DNA of 41,346 bases from Deltaproteobacteria bacterium (GTDB lineage Bacteria; Myxococcota; SpSt-1050): contig JAOAFA010000079.1 of the NCBI GenBank assembly GCA_026416535.1, positions 1 to 41,346 on the forward strand, read 5' to 3'. Position numbers and translations under genes: made by a program. Shown piece after piece: positions 1 to 7,554 of this stretch. A model generated the notes under the pieces. It ran no database searches and was not told where the DNA came from. It saw nothing but the letters and a program-made list of their open reading frames with translations. Within the stretch, counting starts at the first letter, position 1. Each line of letters starts with the position of its first letter.

Positions 1-200
1 CTCAAGAGCATATTAAGCAGAACATCAATAGGCTTTCCATTCTCAAAAACCTCTGATCTTACTATATTCCCATTAAAGAAAAACACTCTCATTATGAATC
101 TTCCAGACTTTATATGTAAAATTCCTGACTTTCCTTGTTGAGCGATCAATTGAAAAATATCAGCAAGATTAAAGTCTTTTAGTGAACCTGCAAGTGCCAT
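1..200 (-). CDS. DUF4388 (PATAN-like) protein, 3' part missing
   Basis: The minus strand reads ATG at 200 and then an uninterrupted frame to the window edge, giving about 66 residues beginning MALAGSLKDFNLADIFQLI. This start (small-residue loop, then D-I/L-F/L-Q-L-I, then a Lys-Ser/Thr-Gly-x-Leu stretch and an F-F-x-N-G-x-I-V turn) is the typical opening of DUF4388 domains, which occur in Myxococcota and related phyla, often attached to response-regulator or secretion-ATPase modules. The frame is cut by the contig end, so any second domain is unseen. The start codon lies 2 nt after the stop of the upstream TPR gene, and an AAGGA Shine-Dalgarno sits inside that gene's last codons, so the two are probably co-transcribed. 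Family call is fairly firm; function is unknown. Confidence 0.75.
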   Translation of the reverse strand, partial: MALAGSLKDFNLADIFQLIAQQGKSGILHIKSGRFIMRVFFFNGNIVRSEVFENGKPIDVLLNMLL

Positions 201-202
201 AC

Positions 203-2356
203 TTAATCCTTCTTAAAGCAGGTCCTTATATTAATAGCATATGCTACAACCCCCGCTATCAAAAACGGGCTTTTAAAAAACACCTCAAAATCCGTTGTCG
301 AGAAAAATGGCAGCGGGTTAGGACGATTAAAGAAAAACACTGACACAAACCCAGCAACAGACAAAAGCAGTATAAACAGACCCTTAAATGGCATACCCCT
401 CATAACAAAAATACTCCCAGGAATCACAATAGAAAGTAATTTAGTTATTATATTATGGAAAAATTGGTAATCTGATATCTCCTTATCTTTCATAAATCTA
501 ACCTTTGGATCTGAGACATCCCTCCTTGTAAAAACATGAAAACACTGTGAACACTCTTCATCAGAATAAAGTTCAGGACTACAATACTTACAAGCTGGTC
601 TCCCACACCTGTGACATAGCTGGGATATATTTACATATCTCGATAAAAATCCGATTCCAACAATAGTAATACCCATTAAAATAAGCCAGAACACCACATC
701 AGAGGCAAGTATTCCACCAGTGATATAGTGCTCAAATGGTAGATACATACGTTTCCCTGAAGAAACATCTCCCTTAAAGATCTGGGCAAAACTGACATCA
801 TATGACGGCTCCATATCAATTACAAACCTATTTATATTTGAACTCGACCTTCTCAATGCCTCTGAGACCAATTCCTCATTAAATCTCTTTGCATCTGTCA
901 ACTCAGAATTACTCTTATCAAGTTCTTTCTTCCTCAGAAATAGACGTGAAATATTGTAACGAATAATAGGAGATTGAGGTTCTATATTAAGGGCAGTACT
1001 AAACTGTGCAAGGGCCTCATCATACTTTCCGGTTATGAGGTATACATTCCCAAGATTATTATAAGCCGCCACATTTGATGCATTAATCTCCATTGCCCTT
1101 TTATACATCCTTTCTGCCAACAAAAACTCCCCTTTTCTTTTATGAATGAGCCCATATGAAACATAATCATCTGTCCCCGCCAATCCACTATCAATCTTCT
1201 TCTTCAACCTCTCTATAGAAGAGGGATCTTCAAACTTAACTGCTCTATATACATATTGGAGATCACTATTGTACAACTTCAAAGCATTATTATAAATACT
1301 AAAGCTGAATGGAAGCATTGAGACTAAAACAACTAAGCTTATTAAAAGTGCCTTTTCTTTTCTTTTGAGATATAGCCATAAAACTATGCTGCATATAAAG
1401 AAGAAGTGAAATATAGATAGAAATTTAATTACTAGCACAAAAAAAAGAGAAATCCATATTATATCAGATAGAAAAGCAGACCTTCCTGATGGGAACAAGT
1501 GAGATAGGTCATGAAGTATTCTACTTGAATTTTTGATCAAAAGCACAACAATAAACAATAATGATGTTAGTGAGATTATCAAAGATGTTATCGTCAATAT
1601 ATTCCCCACTACGAGCGGACCCACAACAATAGGAAGAAAGACTCTCTTTAATCCGCCCCATATAAAATTTATGGTCTTGATGATATCGGTTTTATTAACT
1701 CTCCAGTTGAGATAAGCACAAAAAAACCAAACCTCATATAGATCCGGTGATATAGTCATAGCAGCCTCAGCAAGTCTTTGGGCAGAGACAAAATCATTTG
1801 CTCTAATAGCATTTTTAGATTCAATTATTAATGCCAAAGATATGGGAGGAATATCTGGTATCCCACTATCAAGTTTTGCTTCTACAATCTTTTTCAACTT
1901 TTCATCTGCAACTGAAAACTCTCTCTTCTTCAAGTGTTCAAGTCGTTCAAACCAGATTCTGTCTATCTCAGGCAGTCGTCCTTCTGGAATACTAAGCTGT
2001 GTTAAACCCTCCAACTGTGTCTTATTTTGAGTGATATCCCCCTTTTGAGTCTCCATAACACCTACATTGTCTGACGCCTTTTTCTGGGGATCAGTCGGTT
2101 CTACCACTTTCGCTTCTTTACCCAACTTTTTTTCTTCTTTCTTAACTTCCTTCGGTTTATCTTCATCAACATACTCAAACGAACCAGGTATAACCTCCTC
2201 CTCCTCTACCTTCTTCACTTTTTCCCTATCACTCTTCTTCTTTACCTCCCAAATCTCCTCTTCATTCAAGATCTCCCCCTCTTCCTGTGCATACAGAAAA
2301 AACTGCAAACCTAAAATAGCCAATACCAGTATAATAATTCTAAATCCTATTTGCAT
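203..2356 (-). CDS. TPR-repeat multi-pass membrane protein with zinc-ribbon-like segment
   Basis: 717 residues with no close family recognised. In order: a signal peptide or TM segment (residues 1-23, cut near Y-A-Q); a Lys/Glu-rich low-complexity stretch (24-90); a helical region with a TPR-like helix pair (about 180-215); several hydrophobic helices (about 238-275, 296-355); TPR repeats (about 393-490, with typical A-x-x-x-Y-x-x-A and N-N-L-G-N-V-Y-x-x-x-G-x-Y-D-E-A signatures); a TM helix (about 550-572); a six-Cys segment (C581, C584, C589, C592, C602, C605) that looks like a double zinc ribbon; and further TM helices to the end. A role as an envelope scaffold is inference. It is followed after 2 nt by the DUF4388 gene. 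A candidate promoter lies at 2400-2428, and no good Shine-Dalgarno is seen before the ATG. Confidence 0.7.
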   Translation of the reverse strand: MQIGFRIIILVLAILGLQFFLYAQEEGEILNEEEIWEVKKKSDREKVKKVEEEEVIPGSFEYVDEDKPKEVKKEEKKLGKEAKVVEPTDPQKKASDNVGVMETQKGDITQNKTQLEGLTQLSIPEGRLPEIDRIWFERLEHLKKREFSVADEKLKKIVEAKLDSGIPDIPPISLALIIESKNAIRANDFVSAQRLAEAAMTISPDLYEVWFFCAYLNWRVNKTDIIKTINFIWGGLKRVFLPIVVGPLVVGNILTITSLIISLTSLLFIVVLLIKNSSRILHDLSHLFPSGRSAFLSDIIWISLFFVLVIKFLSIFHFFFICSIVLWLYLKRKEKALLISLVVLVSMLPFSFSIYNNALKLYNSDLQYVYRAVKFEDPSSIERLKKKIDSGLAGTDDYVSYGLIHKRKGEFLLAERMYKRAMEINASNVAAYNNLGNVYLITGKYDEALAQFSTALNIEPQSPIIRYNISRLFLRKKELDKSNSELTDAKRFNEELVSEALRRSSSNINRFVIDMEPSYDVSFAQIFKGDVSSGKRMYLPFEHYITGGILASDVVFWLILMGITIVGIGFLSRYVNISQLCHRCGRPACKYCSPELYSDEECSQCFHVFTRRDVSDPKVRFMKDKEISDYQFFHNIITKLLSIVIPGSIFVMRGMPFKGLFILLLSVAGFVSVFFFNRPNPLPFFSTTDFEVFFKSPFLIAGVVAYAINIRTCFKKD

Positions 2357-2399
2357 AACTAGAAAATATTCAACGCTATTAACACCTTATCCCTGTATA

Positions 2400-2428
2400 A
2401 TTCTACAAGGAAATATACTTTTTGTGAA
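2400..2428 (-). promoter_or_regulatory. sigma-70-type promoter for the TPR protein
   Basis: On the minus strand TTCACA (2428-2423) is separated by exactly 17 nt from TAGAAT (2405-2400), each one mismatch from consensus. Predicted transcription starts near 2394, giving a leader of about 38 nt before the ATG at 2356. It lies in the 92-nt gap after the amidotransferase-like gene. Confidence 0.5.
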
Positions 2429-2448
2429 TCCAGAAACACAGCCCTATT

Positions 2449-3288
2449 TTATATCTTAAAGGTTTTTACAGAGAGGTCTCTGCCAACAATTACTATACTC
2501 TTATCTGGAATTACCTCTTCCTTATCCAACAGTCCTTCTAACGCCCCTCCAACAAGTGTAACCGCTCTAAAATTTTTATGTTGTTCTGCTAATATATCCG
2601 TATCCGTCCCTCTTGTTTTTTTCAAACATAGTTGACAATCTACTATAGAATCAAATCTACCCATATATAATGGTTCCTTTCCAGCAATACCAATCATATA
2701 TTCCCCATTACTCATTATTGACGTAAAACTACTCCTATTGTAGTCATCTATCCCAAGAATATCTTCAATTATCCTTATAGACCGAACTATAGCATTTATT
2801 AGAGCCTCTCCCTTTATATCCTGCCTATCCAAATCCCCTGCCCTAAATAATTCAGCAAGAATAAGATGAAAAAACAGTTCGCTATCGGTTTCCCCCTGAA
2901 TATTCCTCATTAAAAAATCTGGTAGCTTAAAATAAAGTTTTGTATCAATCTTCGAAAAATTGTAGATAGAGCCAATGTGCGCAAATACAAAATTCCTAAA
3001 CCTAAACGGATGAGTATTTTCTATCTTATACAGCCCTGTCTCAGCAATTCGTATGTGAACCAGGAAAGTATCTGACTTAACATCCCGTGCAATATCATAG
3101 CAACTTTTATCAAGTCTCTGCTTATTAAGAGGTTTTTTGAATATCAAGGCCCTGAAGTCATTGTAATATCCCATCCCATAACCATCAAAACTAGTTTCAG
3201 GGTCTGGTTTATATATATCTTTTTTAGTATACAAAAAGCAGCTCAATCTATCAGGATTATTGCACATTACTCCAAGGAGTCTGCACAT
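2449..3288 (-). CDS. Class II glutamine amidotransferase-like protein (YafJ/EgtC type)
   Basis: 279 residues beginning M-C-R-L-L-G, so Cys2 would become the N-terminal nucleophile of an Ntn hydrolase after Met removal. The F-D-G-Y-G-M-G-Y-Y motif (34-42), the H-I-R-I-A segment (78-82), N-T-H-P-F (91-95) and F-A-H-x-G (102-106) match the YafJ/EgtC branch of class II GATases, which release ammonia from glutamine or act as related amidohydrolases. The usual Asn of the F-A-H-N-G oxyanion motif is Ile105 (codon ATT, one base from AAT), so activity may be altered. The start is supported by a GAGGAG Shine-Dalgarno about 6 nt upstream and by the promoter at 3319-3347. It is divergent from the coiled-coil gene at 3409. 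Confidence 0.8.
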   Translation of the reverse strand: MCRLLGVMCNNPDRLSCFLYTKKDIYKPDPETSFDGYGMGYYNDFRALIFKKPLNKQRLDKSCYDIARDVKSDTFLVHIRIAETGLYKIENTHPFRFRNFVFAHIGSIYNFSKIDTKLYFKLPDFLMRNIQGETDSELFFHLILAELFRAGDLDRQDIKGEALINAIVRSIRIIEDILGIDDYNRSSFTSIMSNGEYMIGIAGKEPLYMGRFDSIVDCQLCLKKTRGTDTDILAEQHKNFRAVTLVGGALEGLLDKEEVIPDKSIVIVGRDLSVKTFKI

Positions 3289-3318
3289 AAATTCTCCTCA
3301 CCCAAATTATCAAGGTAA

Positions 3319-3347
3319 ATGATACTTCATACAGATTACTGTTTCAA
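3319..3347 (-). promoter_or_regulatory. sigma-70-type promoter for the amidotransferase-like gene
   Basis: Minus strand TTGAAA (3347-3342), a 17-nt spacer, then TATCAT (3324-3319), each one mismatch from consensus. Predicted start near 3312, leaving about 24 nt of leader that contains the GAGGAG ribosome site. It is back to back with the plus-strand promoter at 3370-3398, so the palindrome at 3370-3386 could affect both. Confidence 0.6.
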
Positions 3348-3369
3348 GAAAATAAATTTTGGATTGCGT

Positions 3370-3398
3370 TTGACACAATGTGTCAATCGTGATATAAT
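3370..3398 (+). promoter_or_regulatory. Perfect-consensus sigma-70 promoter overlapped by a 17-bp palindrome
   Basis: TTGACA (3370-3375), 17-nt spacer, TATAAT (3393-3398): both hexamers match consensus exactly. The -35 hexamer is the left part of a perfect palindrome, TTGACACAATGTGTCAA (3370-3386, 8-nt arms around one A), which looks like a repressor operator covering the -35 box. Predicted transcription begins near 3405, only about 4 nt before the ATG at 3409, so the message may be leaderless. The promoter lies inside a longer open frame that could start at 3319, which argues against that upstream start. Confidence 0.75.
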
Positions 3399-3408
3399 AT
3401 TATACAAT

Positions 3409-3750
3409 ATGCATGTTGATATCATAAAGTCCAAATTCGAACAAATAATAAAAAGGATAATCCTTGAGAAGGATAAAACCATAAATGATCTTTACGCAAA
3501 CCTTACCTCCACATTTTCTAAGTCGGAGATAGAACATAATGAAATAGAGAGAATTATTAACAATTATGAAGCCATTTGTGGAGAATATATAAGAAAGGGT
3601 AGAAAAAGATTTATAGAGATATTTAATTATCTCAACAAAAGATTTTATCAAAATATAAGACCAGAGCTTTTGGAACTAAACAATAGACTTGACAGAATCT
3701 CAAAAAAAATGCAAAAGGTTCAGAGATTAACAAATGAACAGGGCAAATAG
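3409..3750 (+). CDS. Small coiled-coil protein, phasin-like in character
   Basis: 113 residues, not recognised by family. The chain is almost wholly charged amphipathic helix (heptad-like I/L spacing around residues 5-45 and 75-108), without membrane segments, resembling small phasin-like or coiled-coil scaffold proteins; this is only a resemblance. The frame is open back to an ATG at 3319, but the consensus promoter at 3370-3398 lies inside that extension, so ATG 3409 is chosen. There is no Shine-Dalgarno, fitting a leaderless start. Its last 17 nt overlap the transglycosylase gene, suggesting translational coupling. Confidence 0.6.
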   Translation: MHVDIIKSKFEQIIKRIILEKDKTINDLYANLTSTFSKSEIEHNEIERIINNYEAICGEYIRKGRKRFIEIFNYLNKRFYQNIRPELLELNNRLDRISKKMQKVQRLTNEQGK

Positions 3751-4381
3751 ATACATATCTTTAGCGGTCATTCTTTTTTATAGCTGTAACGACTTTACCT
3801 CTGAAAGGAGATATTTTAATAGAACTGAGGAAAACTTCAATACAAACATCAAATCACTCGAAGAACAAAACAATGATAATCTTAGGAGATCTATATCGTT
3901 ACTCATTATGAGTAAAAATGGGGAGATCCCATACACCCTGGTAGAAAAAATAAGTGACAGCATTATATCAACCTCTTTAAAATACAACTTTGATCCAATC
4001 CTAATAACTACTATAATCTACAAAGAGAGCGAGTATAATCCGTTTTCAGTTTCACCAAAGGGCGCTGTAGGGCTGATGCAATTAATACCCAGATATTTTC
4101 AGGATGAAAAGATAAACATATTCGATATAGATACAAACATTGATAGAGGAACAGCTGAATTATCAAGGCTTCGAGACAAATACGGAAATTACATAGATAT
4201 GCTCATGGCATACTTAGGTGGAGAGACACTACTTAAAAATTACAAAAAGGGAGATATACCTGAAGAGACAGCTATATTAATGAACTACTACGCAAGTATG
4301 ATCTTACTAAACTACCAAATCCTTTCTGCAAGATTCAGAATAAATATTAACACAGAGACTGAGCTCGTTTTTATAAACTAA
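3734..4381 (+). CDS. Lytic transglycosylase (SLT family), probable lipoprotein
   Basis: 215 residues. Residues 1-18 form a hydrophobic leader ending L-F-Y-S-C, a weak lipobox with Cys18. The SLT/GH23 core follows: the catalytic Glu98 in Y-K-E-S-E-Y-N-P-F, then S-P-K-G-A-V-G-L-M-Q-L-I-P, the classic G-L-M-Q motif of goose-type lysozyme folds. The later A-Y-L-G-G (normally A-Y-N-x-G) is slightly divergent. Such enzymes cut the MurNAc-GlcNAc bond of peptidoglycan with anhydro-ring formation, in the periplasm or at the outer membrane. It is small for the family and has no extra substrate-binding domain. It is second in a two-gene unit with the coiled-coil protein, and converges on the CHAD gene with a 15-nt gap. 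Confidence 0.85.
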   Translation: MNRANRYISLAVILFYSCNDFTSERRYFNRTEENFNTNIKSLEEQNNDNLRRSISLLIMSKNGEIPYTLVEKISDSIISTSLKYNFDPILITTIIYKESEYNPFSVSPKGAVGLMQLIPRYFQDEKINIFDIDTNIDRGTAELSRLRDKYGNYIDMLMAYLGGETLLKNYKKGDIPEETAILMNYYASMILLNYQILSARFRININTETELVFIN

Positions 4382-4396
4382 AAATATAATCTTACT

Positions 4397-5212
4397 TCAT
4401 ATCATAGTCTGAAATATACCCCTTATTTCGGAGAGATAGCCTATTTGCTTTTCCTGAAGGGCATTTAGCATTTTTAGTTTTAATCCATCATCAAGGTCAT
4501 TATCATACTTCACAATATTAGAGACAACAAAGACATCATTCAAGTTACCTAGCGATGTCTGCATCCTCTTCATGAGCTTCATCTCCTCTTCATAACCTTG
4601 GGGTAACAAGGATTTAAAAAACTCTATTGAATACCTAAGTCTCTTACATAGTATTCTGAGACTATGCAACATCTCAGGACTATATTCGATATCGCTATTT
4701 ATTTCACTAATTAATTTCATGATTCTACTCTCTATCCTACGTATCCGTCTTATAACCAGTTCTCTTGCTTTACGATCACCCTCTACCTTTAATGGGAATA
4801 ACAAAATTGCATTTATCTTTTTCCATATAACATTATATGGGTTAGACCTCAAGTAGTTAATCAACTCCACCTTTAACTCATATTCTGCCTTTTTCTTCTT
4901 TTCATACCACTCCAATATCCTATTATCCTGTTTAGCAATACCCATATCACCAATTAATGCCAACGAAACCTCTATATCCCTAGAAGTACTTGTCTTGTCA
5001 AAAAATTCTTTTAATTCATCGGCTATAATATTTGTATAATATTTACTAAAAAATTTTCTCAATAACCTAAGAATAGTCCTCAATTTTCGCACCGATACTC
5101 TCAAATCATGAACGGCTTCTGGATCCCTACCTTCTATTACCCTTTTTATATTCCTTCTAACATCGTTAGCTAATCTTATTAAACTTTTTTTGATAAACTC
5201 ACTAACTCGCAT
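4397..5212 (-). CDS. CHAD domain protein
   Basis: 271 residues, all helical. Two diagnostic CHAD stretches are visible: A-V-H-D-L-R-V-S-V-R-K-L-R-T (about 34-47) and L-H-S-L-R-I-L-C-K-R-L-R-Y (about 183-195), in which conserved His, Arg and Lys residues line a basic surface. CHAD domains bind polyphosphate and are often found beside CYTH triphosphatases or polyphosphate kinases; no such neighbour is present here. The protein is a stand-alone CHAD. The start has an AAAGGAG Shine-Dalgarno about 7 nt upstream. Role in polyphosphate granules is inferred from the family. Confidence 0.85.
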   Translation of the reverse strand: MRVSEFIKKSLIRLANDVRRNIKRVIEGRDPEAVHDLRVSVRKLRTILRLLRKFFSKYYTNIIADELKEFFDKTSTSRDIEVSLALIGDMGIAKQDNRILEWYEKKKKAEYELKVELINYLRSNPYNVIWKKINAILLFPLKVEGDRKARELVIRRIRRIESRIMKLISEINSDIEYSPEMLHSLRILCKRLRYSIEFFKSLLPQGYEEEMKLMKRMQTSLGNLNDVFVVSNIVKYDNDLDDGLKLKMLNALQEKQIGYLSEIRGIFQTMI

Positions 5213-5510
5213 AGAAGCTCCTTTTTATTTATAAAACTTAGATTTATCCAAAAGTCAAATTCCTAAAATGTTGTAAGATATAAACTCAGACCCTTATTCG
5301 AAGGTAATAATATATTGGTCACTGACTGCCTAATATCAATTTTTATTTCTCTCTCCGCGAGTGTAAATCAAATTCCAACCACAAGTCTCTTGTTTTAACT
5401 AAAAACATTATCAAACATCTATTTTAAGATATATAAATCTACTCTCACAAATTAAAAACAATTTATGATCTTAGCAAAAGCAGATTTCTCAAGCTGATCA
5501 TTTCTAAAAT
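5213..5510. other. Intergenic, mostly unassigned AT-rich DNA
   Basis: About 300 nt between the CHAD gene and tRNA-Pro. The only structure seen is an imperfect inverted repeat at 5466-5500 (TGATC arms plus an inner AGC/GCT pair with a 2-nt bulge), followed on the minus strand by a T-rich stretch. It could terminate the tRNA-Pro transcript, but the hairpin is weak. No coding frame looks real. Confidence 0.3.
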
Positions 5511-5589
<79 letters not shown>

Positions 5590-5600
5590 CATATGAAATA

Positions 5601-5629
5601 CTTATAGATTAAATCTACTCAAAAGTCAA
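5601..5629 (-). promoter_or_regulatory. Promoter of tRNA-Pro
   Basis: Minus strand TTGACT (5629-5624), 17-nt spacer, TATAAG (5606-5601), one mismatch in each hexamer. The predicted start is about 7 nt before the mature 5' end of the tRNA, a normal layout for a stable RNA gene. The remaining 5630-5761 holds no gene that I can see. Confidence 0.65.
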
Positions 5630-5761
5630 CAACATGATAAAAAGCATAAATCTGAAAAATTTCTTATATCACTTCAATTACTCCACTATATAAGTCTAAT
5701 ACCTCAAACAATCTCAAGGATAGACCCTTTAATTGCCGGTATTTCTTAACAAATCTATTCC

Positions 5762-6373
5762 CTAATTCTTCCCTCCACACTCTTTAAAAATAACCATGGA
5801 TAATAAATCAAGATATTGTTTTAGTATCCTACCGGTTGCCCCCCAGATCGTGTAGTTCTTATAATCATAGAAATACTGTTTAATCTTGAGCCTCCCATAT
5901 TTTACATCCTCAACCCTGGGCACATAACCCAATAAAAAATTTAAGGGAATGTTTAAGACCTCTGCAATTTCATCATTGGGACATATCCCTTCAAGAATAT
6001 CCCTCTTGTTTATAAAGAATACGAATGGTGTAACTCTAAATCTTGAGATTGTTAAAATGTCATCAATCTTTCCAAGTAGTTCATCTTTTCTCAACTCTAT
6101 ATCCAACTCTTCTTTGGTTTCACGAATTGCACAATCTACTAATCTTTCATTTGCATCCCTGGCCCCACCAGGAAATGATATCTGCCCCTGATGATGTTTT
6201 ACTTTATCCGAGCGAAGGGTAAAAAGTAAATAATATTCCCCATCATATAAATGATTAATCAAAGCAACAGCTGAACTTTTAAATCCCTTTCTATAGATTG
6301 ACTTTCTCTTCCTAACACTTAAAATATACCTCATCTCTTCAAATATATGTTCGGTAATATCTAGCCTACCCAT
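5762..6373 (-). CDS. Nudix hydrolase, CoA pyrophosphatase type
   Basis: 203 residues. The segment L-L-F-T-L-R-S-D-K-V-K-x-H-x-G-Q-I-S-F-P-G-G (about 50-72) is the UPF0035/NudL signature of coenzyme A diphosphatases, directly followed by the Nudix box (G-x5-E-x7-R-E-T-K-E-E-L-D-I, about 72-94). The final Gly of the canonical box is Asp here. These Mg-dependent enzymes split CoA to phosphopantetheine and 3',5'-ADP. The C-terminal W-G-A-T-G-R-I-L segment also fits the NudL subfamily. The ATG overlaps the end of a small upstream frame (ATGGGTAG), and the Shine-Dalgarno is distant. It is divergent from recO. Confidence 0.85.
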   Translation of the reverse strand: MGRLDITEHIFEEMRYILSVRKRKSIYRKGFKSSAVALINHLYDGEYYLLFTLRSDKVKHHQGQISFPGGARDANERLVDCAIRETKEELDIELRKDELLGKIDDILTISRFRVTPFVFFINKRDILEGICPNDEIAEVLNIPLNFLLGYVPRVEDVKYGRLKIKQYFYDYKNYTIWGATGRILKQYLDLLSMVIFKECGGKN

Positions 6374-6518
6374 TTAAATCAAAACCCCTCATTACACCAA
6401 TGATTATCTTAGATGACTCTGGTCTGAGCAACATCAATTTTTCACAATCGCACAACCGGTCTTCTAAATACAACCTTGTCAACAAACACTTCATCCCATC
6501 CACCGTCTGATCTCGCAT
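6366..6518 (-). CDS. Small ORF or decayed gene end upstream of the Nudix gene
   Basis: The minus strand holds a 50-codon frame from ATG 6518 to TAG 6366, overlapping the Nudix start by 8 nt as a coupled operon gene would. Its C-terminus reads like real protein (L-L-R-P-E-S-S-K-I-I-I-G-V-M-R-G-F-D-L-N-G). The same frame stays open a little further upstream (F-E-Y-L-L-K-L-L-G-Y-T-E), and a neighbouring frame (G-L-R-G-I-E-E-F-F) would join it if one base were added or lost in a run of six T at about 6560, which suggests a frameshifted remnant. I do not recognise the family. A chance frame cannot be excluded. Confidence 0.3.
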   Translation of the reverse strand: MRDQTVDGMKCLLTRLYLEDRLCDCEKLMLLRPESSKIIIGVMRGFDLNG

Positions 6519-6804
6519 CTCAGTATAACCTAATAATTTTAGTAAATACTCAAAGAAAAAACTCCTCTATACCTCTCAACCCCCTGAAATTACTACTCTT
6601 AATCTACACAAAGCCTCCCTATATGTAAACAAAATTACTATTGAACAATCCTATAAGAATACTATAACAAGCCTAATGCAAGTCGCTTCTCGAATTACAA
6701 TGTTTACAAAATAAAATACCAACAAAGAGCTCTACCATTTAGGAAAAAACCTTTATCTTCTTTAGTAAATTCAAATATATAATATACTAAAGTAAAATAA
6801 TTTC
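6519..6804. other. Divergent intergenic region before recO, nothing firm
   Basis: AT-rich DNA between the leftward Nudix unit and the rightward recO. Apart from the possible upstream extension of the small frame (to about 6600), no gene, hairpin or repeat is clear. Confidence 0.3.
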
Positions 6805-6832
6805 TTGCCATCTACCATTATTTGTTTATAAA
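6805..6832 (+). promoter_or_regulatory. Promoter of recO
   Basis: TTGCCA (6805-6810), 16-nt spacer, TATAAA (6827-6832), one mismatch in each hexamer. The predicted start is near 6839, only about 5 nt before the ATG at 6844, so the AGGAA at 6836-6840 would barely be in the transcript. Confidence 0.5.
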
Positions 6833-6843
6833 TTTAGGAACTT

Positions 6844-7554
6844 ATGAAAACATTAATCGGTCAGGCAATAATTCTCGACAAAAGCGAGCTTAAGGAGGCA
6901 GACATAAGGGTTCTGCTCTCAACAGATAATTTTGGTCACATATACGCAATAGGACCAAACGCCAAGAAGAGCAAGATAAGATTTGTAGGGGGTTTAAATA
7001 CCTTTTCTCACATAGAGTTTTCTATAAACAAGAAGGAAGAACTGTTTATATTAGATGAGAGTACCCTTATAGATGAAAACGGATTAGCATTTGAGAATAT
7101 CCACAACTTTATCACAGCCTCTTCATTAGTAGAAGTTGCTGAAAAATTGTTTACACTTAATAATCCTGCAGAGACTGCTTATTACAAGCTCAAATTTGCA
7201 CTTGCCCACTTAGATAATAAAAAAGACCTAAAACTTATATTCAGTTTTCTTAATCACTCGTTGATTGACATTGGTGAGATACCAGAGCTAAGCGCATGTA
7301 CTATGTGTCAAAGAGCCATAACAGGAAAAAAGATCCTATTTAATTACTATAGAGGTGGAATAGTCTGCAATATATGTTCGAAAAAGGACAATAGAGGCGA
7401 AAATATCCCTCAGAATTTATACAAATTTTTAACCGCAAATGCCTCTGAGGCCAATAATTTTGAAGAAAGGGTTGTAAGACAAGGAATATTCCTTTATGAG
7501 AGATACATTAGATTTAAATTGGGTATATCTTTTAAGAGCTTTTTATTCTTATGA
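6844..7554 (+). CDS. recO: DNA repair protein RecO
   Basis: 236 residues, the usual RecO length. The N-terminal OB-fold opens with the typical I-G-Q-A-I-I-L-D-K-S-E-L-K-E-A-D segment followed by an R-V-L-L-S strand. A helical middle precedes a zinc knuckle with C152-x2-C155 and C175-x2-C178, present in many RecO proteins. RecO loads RecA on SSB-coated single-stranded DNA together with RecR in gap repair. The stop overlaps the start of the radical SAM gene (ATGA, 4 nt), so the pair is translationally coupled. Start ATG 6844 follows a promoter at 6805-6832. Confidence 0.9.
   Translation: MKTLIGQAIILDKSELKEADIRVLLSTDNFGHIYAIGPNAKKSKIRFVGGLNTFSHIEFSINKKEELFILDESTLIDENGLAFENIHNFITASSLVEVAEKLFTLNNPAETAYYKLKFALAHLDNKKDLKLIFSFLNHSLIDIGEIPELSACTMCQRAITGKKILFNYYRGGIVCNICSKKDNRGENIPQNLYKFLTANASEANNFEERVVRQGIFLYERYIRFKLGISFKSFLFL

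Noticed and set aside
3319-3408. 30-codon N-terminal extension of the coiled-coil gene
   Set aside because: A consensus promoter and palindrome lie inside it, so it is almost surely untranslated.
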